A stretch of 64,000 bases of DNA, taken from the NCBI GenBank assembly GCA_001661515.1, contig LUVW01000031.1:124001-188000 (forward strand), given 5' to 3'. Each line of letters begins with the position of its first letter. The stretch's first letter is position 1. The position numbers and the translations under genes are program-made. This document shows, piece after piece, positions 21,636-34,404 of this stretch. The notes under the pieces are model-generated. The model did not search any database. It was not told where the DNA came from and saw only the letters and a list, made by a program, of their open reading frames with translations. Source of the stretch: Capniomyces stellatus. Lineage: Eukaryota; Kickxellomycota; Harpellomycetes; Harpellales; Legeriomycetaceae.

Positions 21636-24446
21636 TTAGTAATTTTGGTTATAGGGTCTACGCATTGGACTGCGGTCAGGGTTAGGTCTCATTTGAGAGT
21701 ATGGGGGCGGTGAGCGATCTACATCAATGGGGCGACCGCGGGAACTGGCTCTGGGGGGAGGACCAGGTCTTCCGGAACCAGTGCTGACGCGTGCTCTGTC
21801 TCTGTCTCTTTCGCGGTCTCTTCCGCGGTCTCTATCCATGGCTCTGTCGCGGTCCCTGCTTCGGTCTCTTTCGCGGTCTCTGTTTTCATACATTGGGTGG
21901 TGGGCGTCGGGGTTTCTGGCTGGGCCTGGACCCGGGGCTCTCCTGTCTCTATAGTAGCTGTCTCGTGGCTCGCCTGGGTATTGTCTTGACTCATCACCAC
22001 CTCTTGGGCGAGATGGCATATCGTATGGAGGACGTCTTGAATATGCTCCACCTCCACCACCACTACCACTACCACCTCCACTGCTTCTCATTGGGGATCT
22101 TGAGCGCTCAGCACGGCGTCTGGGCTCGTATGGGGGAGACTGGTGGCGTCTTGGGGGGCCGCCTCTGAAAATCCGGCCATCGGGGTGGTCATCGCGGAAC
22201 CTGGAGGAGTCGCGGTAATCGCCTCGTGGAGGTCCGCGGACGTCGCCATACCTATCGCCACCAAACCCGCCACGCGGAGGTCTTGCGCCGCCTCTATCAT
22301 AGGGCCTAAACCTGTCCGAACTGTCGCGGTCGTTTGGTCGTCGGACGCCTCCACCTCCGCTTCCACCCTCGCCCACGTACCTTCCAGGGGTTGGCGAGTG
22401 GGGTCTCTTGGTGATTGAGTAATCTACTCTGATTTTGCGGTCGTCCAAGGTCATTCCGTTGGTATCCGCACGCGCATCGGTCGCTGATCTTTGCGAGTCC
22501 ATTGTCACAAACCCAAATCCACGTGACCTGTTTGGATCCTATTATATCAAAACACAGTCTAGGGCTCAGTATCCCTCAAAAACCGCCATAATCACTACTA
22601 ATTTGCTTCTGCTTACCTCTTTGTCGTAGATGATCGAAATCTTCTCCACCTTTCCAAACTTGGAAAACACTTGGTGCAGACTATCCTCACGCGTGTAAAT
22701 GCTCAGCCCGAACACCCCAAGCACTTGTGAAGGCTCTGGATTCTCCTATTTATACCACCAATCATACATTAGTCTCTATTTGCTTTTCTTTTGGTTTTCT
22801 TTTCTTAGTAATAACCCAAGAGATCTAATCTATAACGTTTGTATGGCGATTTTGTATTTTCTTTTTTTGCTGTTGGATCTGTGGATTGTAAAAAGAGAGG
22901 AATGTACTAGTCCCATTCATTAGTTGAGAAAAAGTTGGGCTGACGTTGATCAAATCTGAGCAAGATCCTTTTTTTGAAAAAAAAAAAAAAATTCCAAAAC
23001 TTTTTGTTTTCTGAGATTTAATCAGCTGCTCTATTGATGCGTTTTGAAGAGGCTCAAGTTTCATTACAACCATCAACAGCCGCCATTCCGTGCATTCATT
23101 CAGCTGTTGATGACAATAATGGCGCTGTTGTTGAGGCTGAGAACTGCATATACATCTTTCCACCATGTATATTTTGTTTGCTCTTGAATCGAGGTTGGTT
23201 GAGGTGTGTCAGGCTGTTACAGATACATTCACTTGTTTTTTCTGTATTTGCTTTTGTATTTGCTTTTGTATTTGTATTTGTATTTGTATTTGTATTTGTT
23301 TCTGTTACTGTTTTTATCTTGTTGTTTCTTACCCTGAAGTTTGGATCTCTGTTTGTTTGTTGTTAGTTTCGTGTGTTTGTGTATGCGCGTAAGTTTTTTG
23401 GTTGAAAGTAAAGTAATAATAGTTTTTGGTTAATAAATCACATTCTGGTTTCATTTATCTTTGTGGTCATCAATCGCGTGTTGTTGAGTATCATAAATAT
23501 TGCTATTATCTGTTTTTCTTGTAGTTGGTTTTGGTGGTATTGATGAAAGTTTCGAAAAGCTAAACTGTTCTCTTTCTTTCTCTCTTTCTTCTTGCAAAAT
23601 TAAACATTCAGTTTTGTCCGATTAACGACACTTTGTTATACCATATCATATTCACTTGTTGATTATCCCCCCCCCCTCTCACTCTTGTGTTGTTTATTCT
23701 CAAAATTCATTCCACTTTCTTTGCTCTAGCGTTCTTTCATTTTGATTAAATTAAAAAGCAACCATCAATCCAAAAAATGATTTCCCGTTTTTTTTCATTT
23801 CTTTTCTTTCTTTTCTACTTTTCCAATTTTTACTTTTATTCATCCTCTTTTCCTCATTCTCTCTTCATTTCTTTTTTTAAAGAAAAGATGTTCAATTACA
23901 ATTGGATTCAACCGTTATTGGTTATAAAGATATATATATCACCGATACTTACTTATTGGCGCTGTTTCCACTATTTGGACTGGCTGATCTGTTATTATAT
24001 CTAGGCGCACGCTCTCTTGACCCTTTTCTGTTTGGAGACCCTGGCCTATTGCTTCCATATTCACCATTATTGTCTCCAGCCCCACTCACTCCTTCATCTC
24101 TTTTAACTTCCTCATTCACTTGGACGCCCCACGAAGCGCCGGGCTGATCGTCAATTGCAGCATGACTTCCCCATCCAGTTTCTGCTTGCGTATCTTTCTT
24201 ATCCCATCCATCATCTTCCTTTGTCCCAATAAGCCCCTCTTCCTGTTTACCATCTTGTTCGGTATTCTCGGATTTTGCTGCAATCTCTGCGTTCTCTGTA
24301 ATCTCAATATTCTCTCTGGCTTCCCTGGTTTCCTGATTGTCTAAATCCTCATTTGTCAAAAACTGCTCAGTATCTGTAGGATTGTCTCCCATCACCAGAT
24401 CCGGCTCAATTGACAATGGTTCCGATTGGAGAACAGGCGTTGACAT
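21636..24446 (-). CDS. TRA2: TRA2-like SR-type splicing regulator
   Basis: Transformer-2 family nuclear RNA-binding protein; binds purine-rich exonic enhancers. The RRM is split over 22745-22617 and 22538-21636 (intron GTAAGC to TAG, phases agree). RNP2 is [10 protein letters not shown] and RNP1 is RGFGFVTM. The linker [19 protein letters not shown] is nearly diagnostic for TRA2. The C-terminus is RGG-rich, then an R-D/R-E/R-S repeat array. A first exon (24446-23953) encodes an acidic N-terminus ending in an RS-like stretch, with a perfect GTAAGT donor. That donor leaves phase 2, whereas the RRM exon needs phase 0, so an unseen exon of length 1 mod 3, alternative splicing, or a sequence error lies in the 1.2-kb gap 22746-23952. 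RRM exons are certain; joining to the first exon is likely. Confidence 0.82.
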
Positions 24447-25974
24447 TTTGTTTCTTTTCTTTAGCTTCAATCGATTTGAGAGTTTACTATTTCTTTTATT
24501 ATTGTTATTATTATTGCTATCTATCTTTATTTATTTTGATGTTTTTTTTTATTGTTAATTAGCAAACATACAAAAGTTTTGTTTTGCTTTAGTAACTTTT
24601 TAAACTTGCTATTATTTCTGTGTTAATACATTTTTTTATTTTTATTTTTGCCCTTATTATTTTCCGTTTACCAACTTTTACTTTTCACTTTGGTCTATTT
24701 GTTATTGTTTTTTTATTTTGCTATTTTATGTTATCATTTTTTTTTAATTTTACAATTTACAAATTACTTTGTTAATCCTGGAGAATGCCAGTTAAATGGC
24801 CAAATTAGTTTCAAAACATCGAATTAGCTTAACCAGTCCATAACAAAACCCACCCATTTATTACCTGCACTATTAGTATCTCCATATTAAAACTAGCAAA
24901 TCATTCTTTTGCAAGCTTATTCCAGAGCAATTGGTTGGTATTAATCGATTTTGACCAACATAACAGTGCTTTTTTACTGCACAATTTTAAAGTAATAGTA
25001 CCTTTGCCTTTTTCTTTGCCTTTGCCTTTTCTTTGACTTTGCTTATTTCTTTGGCTTTGTAAATCATCGATATACACTTTGCTCCCTTTTTTTTCAACTC
25101 TCGGTAGTGGTATTGAAAATAGGGGTTAAAAGTGTTGATCACTTTCGTCTAGTGAAGATTTTATCGGCGATAATCAGATCGCCAAAGTTATTCTCAGGTG
25201 TTGTTGATTTATCATAGTTAAGGCAAAAGTAGAAAAGGAAAAGTAAACGCAAAACTGAACTGACAAAAATAGGTAGTAATGATCAAAAATGTTACCAAGT
25301 GTTTGATCAATATCAATTGTTTGAGTATAAGCAATATATTCTTAATTAGTATACTAGTTTCGTCGTTCGCTCTTACTAGTTGGCCATAAGTCAAAAAAAA
25401 ATAAGGATAAAAAAGAAAAAAGAAAAGTTCCATTTATGTAAAGCAATATCGATGAACTACATCGATTAATGATTAATAATTGACAAGTGAGTCAGTAACA
25501 AAGATACTTGATCCGTGTGAATGTGCTCTGTTATTTTTGACCAAGGATTTTGGTGGCTTCAAATTCGCAGTCGAATAGTATCACATAAAAGTTTTGCATT
25601 CCAAAGTTGTAAAGGAACAAAAAAAATATATATAATAGTTGTATCAATTTGATGAAAAAGGAGCTAGATCAAGATTGAGATCAAAAACAATACAAAATTT
25701 TTTTTTGCTAATTAAAATTAAAATCACAAAATTGTATCTACAATTTTTTTTTTGTATTTACAATTTGATAAGCAAAAAGTAAAATAAAGGAAACACAGAA
25801 TTGACCTATTTTGGAAAATAACTTTAAGCAAGCCAAAACGCTCTGTTGACAAATTCTCAAATTCAACAAAAGTAAACCCAATTTAAAAAATAAGAGTAAG
25901 AGAATTTACTAGAAAAACTACAAAGGAGAAAACGACAAAAATAAAGTAACAATAGCAAAAATATACGGGAAAAA
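24447..25974. other. Divergent promoter region between TRA2 and ADE6
   Basis: AT-rich, about 1.5 kb. CTTTG-rich pyrimidine repeats lie at about 25003-25065. The last 350 bases are A-rich, as expected for the ADE6 leader. No gene seen. Confidence 0.6.
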
Positions 25975-28900
25975 ATGTCAAAGCGAATGAAAATAGAACA
26001 TGAGAGCGGGCTAGAAAAGGTAGAGATAGAGAGAAAAATGTTGGTTCTGAGTGGGGTTGGGTCACATTCAGATTTCCGAAAGGCTAATTTGTTGGTGGAG
26101 CTGCAAAAGGAGGTTCCAAGAATCAGCAACGTAGACTCAAAGTATATGCATTTCGTGTATTTGCCAGAAACCTGCGATTTGAAAGTTTGTAAAAAGAAGT
26201 TTGAGGTTGGTGAGGGCAAAGCCAAGAGCACAGAGATGGAAGTAGAGGGGAATGAGGATGTGTCAGGGTTAGAGAAGAAATGGGAAGCCTTGATTAGCTT
26301 GTTGGAGTATAAGAATGGCGAGAATGGAGGAAAAACATTGGGAAGCCACTATTTGCTGAGTGGCGATGAGCAGGCGTCAGTAGACGGAAATGTGTTGGTT
26401 ATTATGCCAAGAACCGGGACAACGTCTCCATGGTCATCAAAGGCGACTGACATAATGTATACGTGTGGGGTTGAGAGTATTTGTGAACAGGTGGAGAGAG
26501 GGATAGGGTTTGAATTTGAGTTCTCAGCAGGGCCAGAGAGCTTTAGCGGGGAGGAGGTAGAGAAGCTGAAGAAGAAGCTGTATGACTCGATGACAGAGAG
26601 TTTGTACTGGGGAGTTCCAAGCAACAACCAGGTGTTTGGGAGAGGCGAGATTAGAAAGCTGAAGACAGTGAAGCTTGGACCAATGGTTGAGGGAGGAAGT
26701 GTTGAGGAGAACATTTCAGAGTTGTACAAAGAAGCGGTTAGAAGGCTGCAGGAGGCAAATGTTGAGGGTGGACTAGCGTTGGCGCAGGACGAGATTGAGT
26801 ACCTGGTTAAGGCGTACACGGGGTTGGATGTGGAGAGCGGGGAACGAGGCTGTGGGATTGGCCGTGAGCCAACGGATGCGGAGCTGATGATGTTTGCGCA
26901 GGTGAACTCAGAGCATTGCAGACACAAGATATTTGGGGCAGACTGGACGGTAGACGGAATAATACAGGACATGTCGTTGTTTGGAATGATCAAGAACACG
27001 CAGAAGCTGAACGGGCAGTACGTGCTATCGGCGTATTCAGACAACGCAGCTGTGTTGGAAGGTTACGAGGGGGGAAAGATCAGGATGTTTAGAGCAGAGG
27101 GCGATAAGCAGAACGAGTATGGGTTTGTGAGCAAGGAGGAGGCAAGCAATGATGCGGTGCATATAGTGGTGAAGGTAGAGACCCACAATCATCCAACAGC
27201 AGTATCACCGTTCCCAGGAGCAGCAACAGGAACAGGTGGGGAGATTAGAGATGAGGGAGCAGTGGGGATTGGGTCAAAGCCAAAGAGCGGATTGGCAGGA
27301 TTTACAACATCAAACTTGGAGATTCCAGGGTTTATCCAGCCGTGGGAGGAAAAGCTGCTTGGAGTTGGGTATCCAAAGCACATAGCGTCGGCGCTGGACA
27401 TTATGCTGGATGCACCTATTGGAGCAGCGGCGTTTGCCAACGAGTTTGGTAGACCAGCGTTGCTGGGGTATTTTAGAACTTACTTGGAGAGAGTTGGGGG
27501 ATTGGGAGAGAAGGAGGAGGTAAGAGGGTTCCACAAGCCAATTATGGTTGCGGGGGGGATGGGAAGCGTGCGGGAAAAGCACATGCTGAAGAGCAAGTTT
27601 GTAGTTGGGAGCAAACTGGTAGTTTTGGGAGGACCAGGGCTGCTTATTGGGCTAGGAGGAGGAGCAGCGAGTTCGATGTCGGGAGGAGCGCAGAGTGCAG
27701 AGTTAGACTTTGCTTCGGTGCAAAGACCAAACCCAGAAATGGAACGAAGGTGCCAAATGGTGATTGATGGGTGCACGCAGATGGGCGAACGTAACCCAAT
27801 AGGATGTATCCACGACGTTGGGGCTGGTGGGCTGAGCAATGCGCTACCTGAGCTGGTTTGGGAAAGCAAGGCGGGAGCAGATATTGATATCCGCAAGGTG
27901 AATGTGGGTGACAGGTCGTTGTCGCCAATGGAGATTTGGTGCAACGAGTCGCAGGAGCGGTACGTGCTGGCGATTGAGGGCGAGCACAACTTGGCAGAGT
28001 TTGTCCGAATAGCCAAGCGTGAGCGGTGTCCGTTTGCAGTGGTGGGCGAGACGACTGAGCGTAAGCAGCTGATTGTACGCGACTCGCTTCTGGGCGGAAA
28101 CTGCATTGACCTGCCAATGGAGGTGTTGTTTGGAAAGCCGCCAAAGATGTCGTACTCGGACATCACAAAGACAATTGAAGCAAAGGCGTTTGACGCAACT
28201 TTGTGCGAGTACTACCCAGCGCAAACCAGCTTTAAGTCGCGGTTGAGCGGGTGTGTTGACAGGCTGCTGCGTCTGCCAGCTGTAGCTAGCAAGAGCTTCC
28301 TGGTGACAATTGGAGATCGGTCGGTTACTGGACTGGTTGCGCAGGAACAGATGGTTGGTAGCAGTCAGTTGCCAATTGCTGATGTGGCGATCACAAGAAG
28401 CAGCTACGAGCCAAAAGTACACAGCGGAGAGGCGATGGCGATGGGCGAGAGGCCAGCAATTGCACTATTGAGTGGTGGGCGATCGGCAAAGATGGCGGTG
28501 GGCGAGGCACTGACAAACTTGGTTGCAGCTACAATCCCAAGTATTGAGCGGGTGAAGCTGAGCGCAAACTGGATGAGTGCAGCAAAGATGAGTGGTGAGG
28601 GAGCCAAGTTGTATGAGGCAGTCAAGGCGATTGGAATGGAGTTGTGCCCAGCTTTAGGAATCAGTGTTCCAGTAGGCAAGGACTCGCTGAGCATGCAGAT
28701 GAAGTGGGATAAAGGGGCCGAGGGAATGGAGGTTGTTACATCGCCATTGTCGCTGGTCATAACAGCATTTGCTGCAGTATCCGACGTCCGAACCACACTT
28801 ACACCAGACGTTGTTGGTGACAAGGAGGTTGGCGAGGAGACTTGCTTGGTGTTTATTGATTTGGGTGGCGGTAAGATGCGGCTGGGAGGATCGTGTGTTG

Positions 28901-30369
28901 CCCAGGTGTACAACGAGGTGGGCAGCGAGGCGCCAGATGTTGATGAGCCCAAGCAGCTCGTAGGCTTTTTCAATGCGATGCAGGAGATCAGAGAGAAAGT
29001 GTTGGCGTACCACGACCGAAGTGATGGTGGGCTGATGGTGGCTGTTATGGAAATGGCGTTTGCAGGAAGACTGGGTGTGGATTTGGACATCAGTGCGTTG
29101 GTTGGAGGCGAGTATACCGAGGAAAGTGTTGTTTCTGCTTTGTTTAACGAAGAGTTGGGTGGAGTTGTCCAGGTTAGAAGGAGCGATTTGGCCAAAATAA
29201 CCGAGGTGTTTGAGCAGCACGGCGTGCCAAGCAGCCAGATCATAAGCATTGGCTCGGTGTCAGCAGCCGACGAGTGTTTGTTTAGGGTTGTTTGCGGCAA
29301 CAGCAGCGGCGAGCAAGCTGTGATTTTCAGCGAGCAGTGCGGTGATTTGTTGAGGAAGTGGTACGAAACATCGTACAACATGGCAAAGCTTCGCGACCGT
29401 CCCAGCAGCGCCGAGTCTGAGTACGAGCTGTTGCTAGACTACACAAACAAGGCCAACAGACTGGAGTTCTCCATCTCGGAGCCAATGGTAACAGTTGAGC
29501 AGGTGGAGGCCAAGCTGCCCAAGCAGATCAGCGTGACAAACAGACCAAAGGTAATGGTGTTGCGTGAGCAGGGAGTCAACTCGTTTGCCGAGTCAGCGTT
29601 TGCGTTTTACAGTGCTGGGTTTACCCCAGTTGACGTGCACATGTCGGACATTTTATCTAAAAACGTTGGGCTGTCCGGTTTTGTTGGGCTGATTGCATGT
29701 GGAGGATTTAGTTATGGTGATGTTTTGGGTGCAGGAACTGGGTGGGCACAGACGATTCTCCAAGACAACTACGCAAACTCCGAATTCAAGCAGTTCTTTG
29801 CTCGCAACGACACTTTTGCGCTTGGAGTTTGCAACGGCTGCCAGATGCTTTCGCAGCTCAGGGACATTATCCCGGGAACCGCCAACTGGCCATACTTTTT
29901 GCGCAACCAGTCTGAACAGTACGAGGGCCGAACAGTCATGGCTTCAATCCAACCACCAGCTGACTCATCTGCTGCCAACGTCTTCTTTGGCGGAATGAGC
30001 GGTGATCGCTACCCTATTGCTGTTGCTCATGGTGAAGGCAGAGCCTCCTTCAAATCGCAACAAGCCCGAGCCGACTTTATTAACTCTAACCAGCTTGCCA
30101 TCAAGTACTCCACCAACTCTGGTCTCTCCGACTCCTCACCCTCCACCCTACCTTACCCACTCAACCCCAACGGCTCTGACCTCAACATTGCCGGTGTTTT
30201 GTCGCTCAACGGAAGAGTCTTGGCTATGATGCCTCATCCTGAGCGTGTTGTTCTTGCTTCCTCCAACTCGTACTTGCCTTATGGCGCAAACACTGCCTGG
30301 GACTTTGGTCCTTGGTTCAAGATTTTTGTCAATGCCCGCAACTGGGTCAACTCTGTCTCTGGCCAATAA
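25975..30369 (+). CDS. ADE6: Phosphoribosylformylglycinamidine synthase (FGAM synthase)
   Basis: Fourth step of de novo purine synthesis: converts FGAR, ATP and glutamine to FGAM, in the cytosol. Intronless, 1,464 residues, somewhat longer than the usual 1,320-1,360. An N-terminal PurS-like domain comes first, then two PurM-like lobes ([15 protein letters not shown] near residue 310; [18 protein letters not shown] near 400; [15 protein letters not shown] near 895). A C-terminal class I glutamine amidotransferase starts near 1190 with nucleophile C1286 (GVCNGCQ), H1421 and E1423 (MPHPERV). The start is the only ATG with an A-rich leader directly before the conserved N-terminus. Strong G/C third-position bias creates long false antisense frames, one of 325 codons. 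Confidence 0.97.
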   Translation: MSKRMKIEHESGLEKVEIERKMLVLSGVGSHSDFRKANLLVELQKEVPRISNVDSKYMHFVYLPETCDLKVCKKKFEVGEGKAKSTEMEVEGNEDVSGLEKKWEALISLLEYKNGENGGKTLGSHYLLSGDEQASVDGNVLVIMPRTGTTSPWSSKATDIMYTCGVESICEQVERGIGFEFEFSAGPESFSGEEVEKLKKKLYDSMTESLYWGVPSNNQVFGRGEIRKLKTVKLGPMVEGGSVEENISELYKEAVRRLQEANVEGGLALAQDEIEYLVKAYTGLDVESGERGCGIGREPTDAELMMFAQVNSEHCRHKIFGADWTVDGIIQDMSLFGMIKNTQKLNGQYVLSAYSDNAAVLEGYEGGKIRMFRAEGDKQNEYGFVSKEEASNDAVHIVVKVETHNHPTAVSPFPGAATGTGGEIRDEGAVGIGSKPKSGLAGFTTSNLEIPGFIQPWEEKLLGVGYPKHIASALDIMLDAPIGAAAFANEFGRPALLGYFRTYLERVGGLGEKEEVRGFHKPIMVAGGMGSVREKHMLKSKFVVGSKLVVLGGPGLLIGLGGGAASSMSGGAQSAELDFASVQRPNPEMERRCQMVIDGCTQMGERNPIGCIHDVGAGGLSNALPELVWESKAGADIDIRKVNVGDRSLSPMEIWCNESQERYVLAIEGEHNLAEFVRIAKRERCPFAVVGETTERKQLIVRDSLLGGNCIDLPMEVLFGKPPKMSYSDITKTIEAKAFDATLCEYYPAQTSFKSRLSGCVDRLLRLPAVASKSFLVTIGDRSVTGLVAQEQMVGSSQLPIADVAITRSSYEPKVHSGEAMAMGERPAIALLSGGRSAKMAVGEALTNLVAATIPSIERVKLSANWMSAAKMSGEGAKLYEAVKAIGMELCPALGISVPVGKDSLSMQMKWDKGAEGMEVVTSPLSLVITAFAAVSDVRTTLTPDVVGDKEVGEETCLVFIDLGGGKMRLGGSCVAQVYNEVGSEAPDVDEPKQLVGFFNAMQEIREKVLAYHDRSDGGLMVAVMEMAFAGRLGVDLDISALVGGEYTEESVVSALFNEELGGVVQVRRSDLAKITEVFEQHGVPSSQIISIGSVSAADECLFRVVCGNSSGEQAVIFSEQCGDLLRKWYETSYNMAKLRDRPSSAESEYELLLDYTNKANRLEFSISEPMVTVEQVEAKLPKQISVTNRPKVMVLREQGVNSFAESAFAFYSAGFTPVDVHMSDILSKNVGLSGFVGLIACGGFSYGDVLGAGTGWAQTILQDNYANSEFKQFFARNDTFALGVCNGCQMLSQLRDIIPGTANWPYFLRNQSEQYEGRTVMASIQPPADSSAANVFFGGMSGDRYPIAVAHGEGRASFKSQQARADFINSNQLAIKYSTNSGLSDSSPSTLPYPLNPNGSDLNIAGVLSLNGRVLAMMPHPERVVLASSNSYLPYGANTAWDFGPWFKIFVNARNWVNSVSGQ

Positions 30370-30539
30370 CTTTATTTACTTGATCTTTTCTTTTATTTAT
30401 TTGTTTGTTTATTCGCTTTATATGAACCCAACTACTATTATTCATGGTTCATTCGTTATTTAAAAATATTAACGGAGTATAAAGGTATACAAAACAATGC
30501 TATAACATCATGTGTTATTTAAATAAACTTTTACAGTAA

Positions 30540-30608
30540 AGAAAAAAAAAAAGAAAGAAAGCAAGAAAGAAAGAAATAATTAAAGAAAAAAGTAATTAAA
30601 GAAAGAGA
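30540..30608. repeat. GAAA-type microsatellite
   Basis: Purine run with repeated AAAG units between the convergent 3' ends of ADE6 and CDC73. Confidence 0.7.
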
Positions 30609-30645
30609 TAGACTAGCTTTATCCACTCCCGTATTCCCACACAGT

Positions 30646-32255
30646 CTAGTTTGCATCTGCAAATATCCATGGCTTATTCAATGTCATGTACTTTTCAATC
30701 CGATCCCAAAGCTCAATTACCGTGGCCCGATCAGTATGTCGTTTGTGGCGTTCAATGTTCAGCGGCATAATGTTCCACCCCTTAACCTGATCCTTTGGCT
30801 TTTCGTCATGGTACTTTGGATACACACCCAGGCAGTTTTCAAACACTTCTTTTGCCGAGTGCCACTGCCAGTTTGTAAATTGCCAGCTTGCTCCTGCTGT
30901 AAACACACAAACCACGTTTTTCCAATCCCCTGCTTTAAAGTCCTGTACCGAATCAACAATCCTAAACCTCACACTGCTCTCACCTCCCGCTATTTTTCTC
31001 TCCACCACCACCTCCCGTTGCTTCTCCTTGCCCGAGTTTATTACTGCTCTACTATCTACAAACTTTTGTTCCCTTAGAAACTCTTTCACATTGTACATGT
31101 TCACCAATGACGTTGCTGCTGCTGGAACTATTATTATCGCCACATTGCCTCCCCGATGCCCCTTCTTCATTGCTGCCTGTTTTGACTTGCTTACATCAGC
31201 ACCTCCCACCGCTGTTTTAGCCTGACCACTACCTCCTACCTGCCCGCTCTTATCATCCTTGCTCTCAGTAACCATCTTTAGCACCGAATCTGATATGCTT
31301 ATCACATGCGCAAACGACTATTTACCCAGCCATTCACCAATTTTTAATTCACCAACTTTTCATTTAGCTGCTTTAACATCTCAAAAACCTTTTTATTTTC
31401 TTTTTTTTCTCTTTTTCTGCTCTGCTTTTGCTTACCTTGCTGCATGTTATTACCGAGTTGTTTGTAACCAACGTTCTTTCTCTTTTTGTCACTCTTTTTG
31501 TGAATTCTTGATCAATCTATTATTTTGCAAATACCTCAAGTCAAACTACAACTTCCATTTTCTCAATCTTGTTTAACTCGTCTCGTCTCGTCTTGCCTTG
31601 TCTTATTTTTCTTTTTTTTCCTTTTCTTTTTTATTGTCAAGCAGAAACACTGTTGCCAAGTGACTAAAGTATTTTTAAATTACATTCAATATTTTTCTCC
31701 ATCTAATCTCAACTCACTTGATTATCCTCAGCTCTGCTTCGCTTCAACTCGTACGGATTTCCTGTCTCCTCTTCGCCTATTCGTTTATTTTTTACAACAT
31801 GGATTATTATTATTGAGCACCAAACAGTCTGATCCCATACTCTTGTATATATTGTAAATCTTTTATAGCCAAATAGTGTTACCTATGCTGGAAATGTTGG
31901 GACTTGAATCCTTTTTCCCACTCAGATACTCAATCAGATCCGTCTTGAACGTAAAGCTAACTCCAGGAATCTTTGCCGCTTGTGCTGCCTTCAAGTACCC
32001 GTAGTACCCGGTATCCCGGTTCTCCCAAAAGAATATCAAAGATACCAACGAGTATCGATCCGATTTGTTTTCTCCATGGCAATAATCTGTAGCAATATCT
32101 TTGTCAAACGTTGCAACACTGCCAAATTTTATCTCTACGGCTTCATCCAATTTCTTTGTGACTCGCTTCTCCGAATCAATAAACTCGTACTCTTGATTCT
32201 TCAGAATGAATTCCCGCAACACTTGCAAGGGCTTTGCTGGTGTTTCATCAGGCAT
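30646..32255 (-). CDS. CDC73: Paf1 complex subunit Cdc73 (parafibromin)
   Basis: Part of the Paf1 complex on elongating RNA polymerase II; supports H2B ubiquitination and H3K4 methylation. I rebuild five exons: 32255-31883, 31776-31718, 31516-31436, 31388-31353 and 31317-30646, with phases agreeing, 406 residues. Exon 1 holds the Cdc73 N-terminal domain (DRYSLVSLIFF, then TDLIEYLSGKK; compare YYTLDSILFLL and KDLLGYLNG in parafibromin). Exon 3 (FTKRVTKRERTL) matches the VTRDIVSRERVW segment, and exon 4 (VFEMLKQLNEK) the IFAILQSVK segment. The last exon holds the Ras-like C-terminal domain: IIIVPAAATSLVNMYNVKEFL, WQFTNWQW, and NIERHKRHTDR. The intron before the last exon would be only 35 nt, so exon 4 is the least certain. 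Human parafibromin is 531 residues; the shortfall is in the middle. Confidence 0.88.
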
Positions 32256-34404
32256 GCTGTACTATTTTAATATTTTTATTATTATTTACTGTTGAGAATT
32301 ATTATTCAGTTTTTTGTTGTTGTTTTGCTTGCTTCGCTCTTTTTCGCTAATCTGGTCTCTAGAATGTTTAGCTCTGTTATATTTTATTTTGAATTGTTAA
32401 TTTTGAATTGTTAATTTTGAAAAGTAAGAGAGTGATGTTTATTTCATTTAACCAATTCACAACTTGCAAGAAAACCGCAATCACCAAACACCTCCAATCT
32501 CTTGTATTTTGGTTTTGCTATTTTATTTCGGCCGTTTTGGATTTAAATGGTGGAAATAAACGCGATTTATTTGTTTATTTGGTGGTTTTTTTTTGAAAAA
32601 AAAAAATCAATTCAATTCAATTCCCCAAATATATTCCAACATTTAAATAAAATTTTATATATATCCCAACAAAAACCAAAACCCAACATCTGGTCCGACT
32701 TCTACATCAAGCCAGCAAAATTTCTGGCTGAATAGCTTGGTGTGCCACAAATTTACATACATGCATACACAACAAGACTGTTGCTCAGACACCCGACAAT
32801 ACCAGAATGAGATGTTGCAATGGACGGCAGTAGCATATTTGAGTCATAAGCGACAACTAATTGACTGTTGTTATTTCAAATTTTAAGACAATGTTATAAT
32901 AGTGTCCAGCAGCATTTACACCTTCTCTTATTTCAAGTTACTGATGTATGTTGTATTTTTCCTCCAACCTTCTTTCTTACTACCTTATCCTCTTATCCCA
33001 TCACTTTCTAACTACCAACACTAACACCAACACCAACACTTTTATTTAAGATTTTGCTATTTATATTATTGGGTCTTTGTTTTCTAATTGTAAAAGGTTA
33101 GACTTAGTTTTGTAAATATAAGCAAATAAATGTATATAAAAAAGCTCGGTGTACAATAAGAAAGAAAAAAAAAGTTCAATGTACTTTACAATTAATAAGA
33201 AAGTTCATTGCAATAGAATTTGTCCAATGGAATCAACAGTTTTTAAACTGGAATGTAAAACCTCCAAATTCATAGTGGCCATTATGAACCCGTTAGGGCT
33301 TTTGGTTTTTGGATTGGACAGGTTAAGGTTGAACAAAAGGTAGAATCAAGTAAAACAAAAAGTTGAATAAGACGAGACTTAAAGTAAATACAATGATTGT
33401 AATAGAATAGGACAAAGTGAAAGATTAGTAAACTAGAGGCAGAAGTCCATTCAAAAATTAAAAGAACAATTTCATATTTATAAAAAAAAACAAAATTTCG
33501 GTGTTTTATTGGTGAAAGATTATATCCAAGAGAATAAGCAAAAAAAAAAAAAAAGGAAAATTCCCAAGCAATATGCATTGAACTTTCGAGTTGAAGACTA
33601 ATTAAAAGAAAATTTTTTTTGAGTGATAATAAATTGGCGATAAATAAAGCAAAGAATTATTAAAGTTGAGATTCACCTTTCTTGGTTTAATAGTTAAAAA
33701 AAAAGCAAAACAGCCAAAGCAGAGTATTAAATAAAATAACATTATTAAGGACTTTTTACAAGGAGAGAAAAAGTACATACTATAAAGTATTTAATTCGAG
33801 TAAAGAAGCTAAACAGAGTTTTAACAAAAACTAAAAACAAACAAATAGCACAGTTAAGAGTTTCAAGGCTAAACCCAAGATACACCAAGCGAATAGATTT
33901 ACCAAAAGGAATAAAGAAACTAAGCAATTCTAGAGCAACAGTATTTCGGCAAAGAAGAAAAATAAAAAGAGGAATATAAAGGAATAAACAAGTATAATTT
34001 TTTCATGTACGATAAAAACAATCAAAGTAATCAATCGTTTATATATATGCTCAACAGAAAAAAGAATAAAGTTTGAGGACCGGCTTTCATGAATAGAAAT
34101 TGAAAGTAGTAGATTAAGAAGAAAAGATAGAAAGAAAAGAGGCAAATTCAGCGTCAAAGGTGACCGAGAAACACGTACATACCAGCAGCAGCAACAACCA
34201 GCGAATACTTTGATTTCAACAACACTATTGTTCATAAAAAGAGTTACTTGGATTAGGAGTATATAGTATTGTTATTCAAAAGAAAGACAAAACGATCAGA
34301 TAAGAAAAGCAAAGCGTATCAAAGCAATAAAAAGGACCAAAAAATAAGAAACCAAAAAAAAGAAAAAAAAACACACTAGTGATAACTTTGTTGTAAAAGA
34401 AAAA
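32256..34404. other. Divergent intergenic region between CDC73 and eIF5
   Basis: About 2.1 kb, strongly AT-rich. The half next to eIF5 is A/G-rich on the plus strand, a likely 5' leader or promoter. Short frames on both strands lack homology. Nothing else seen. Confidence 0.6.

Noticed and set aside
28404..29381. 325-codon antisense open frame over ADE6 (others at 26349-27044 and 27480-28166)
   Set aside because: Shadow frames caused by G/C-biased third positions in a certain gene; no domain or codon bias of their own.
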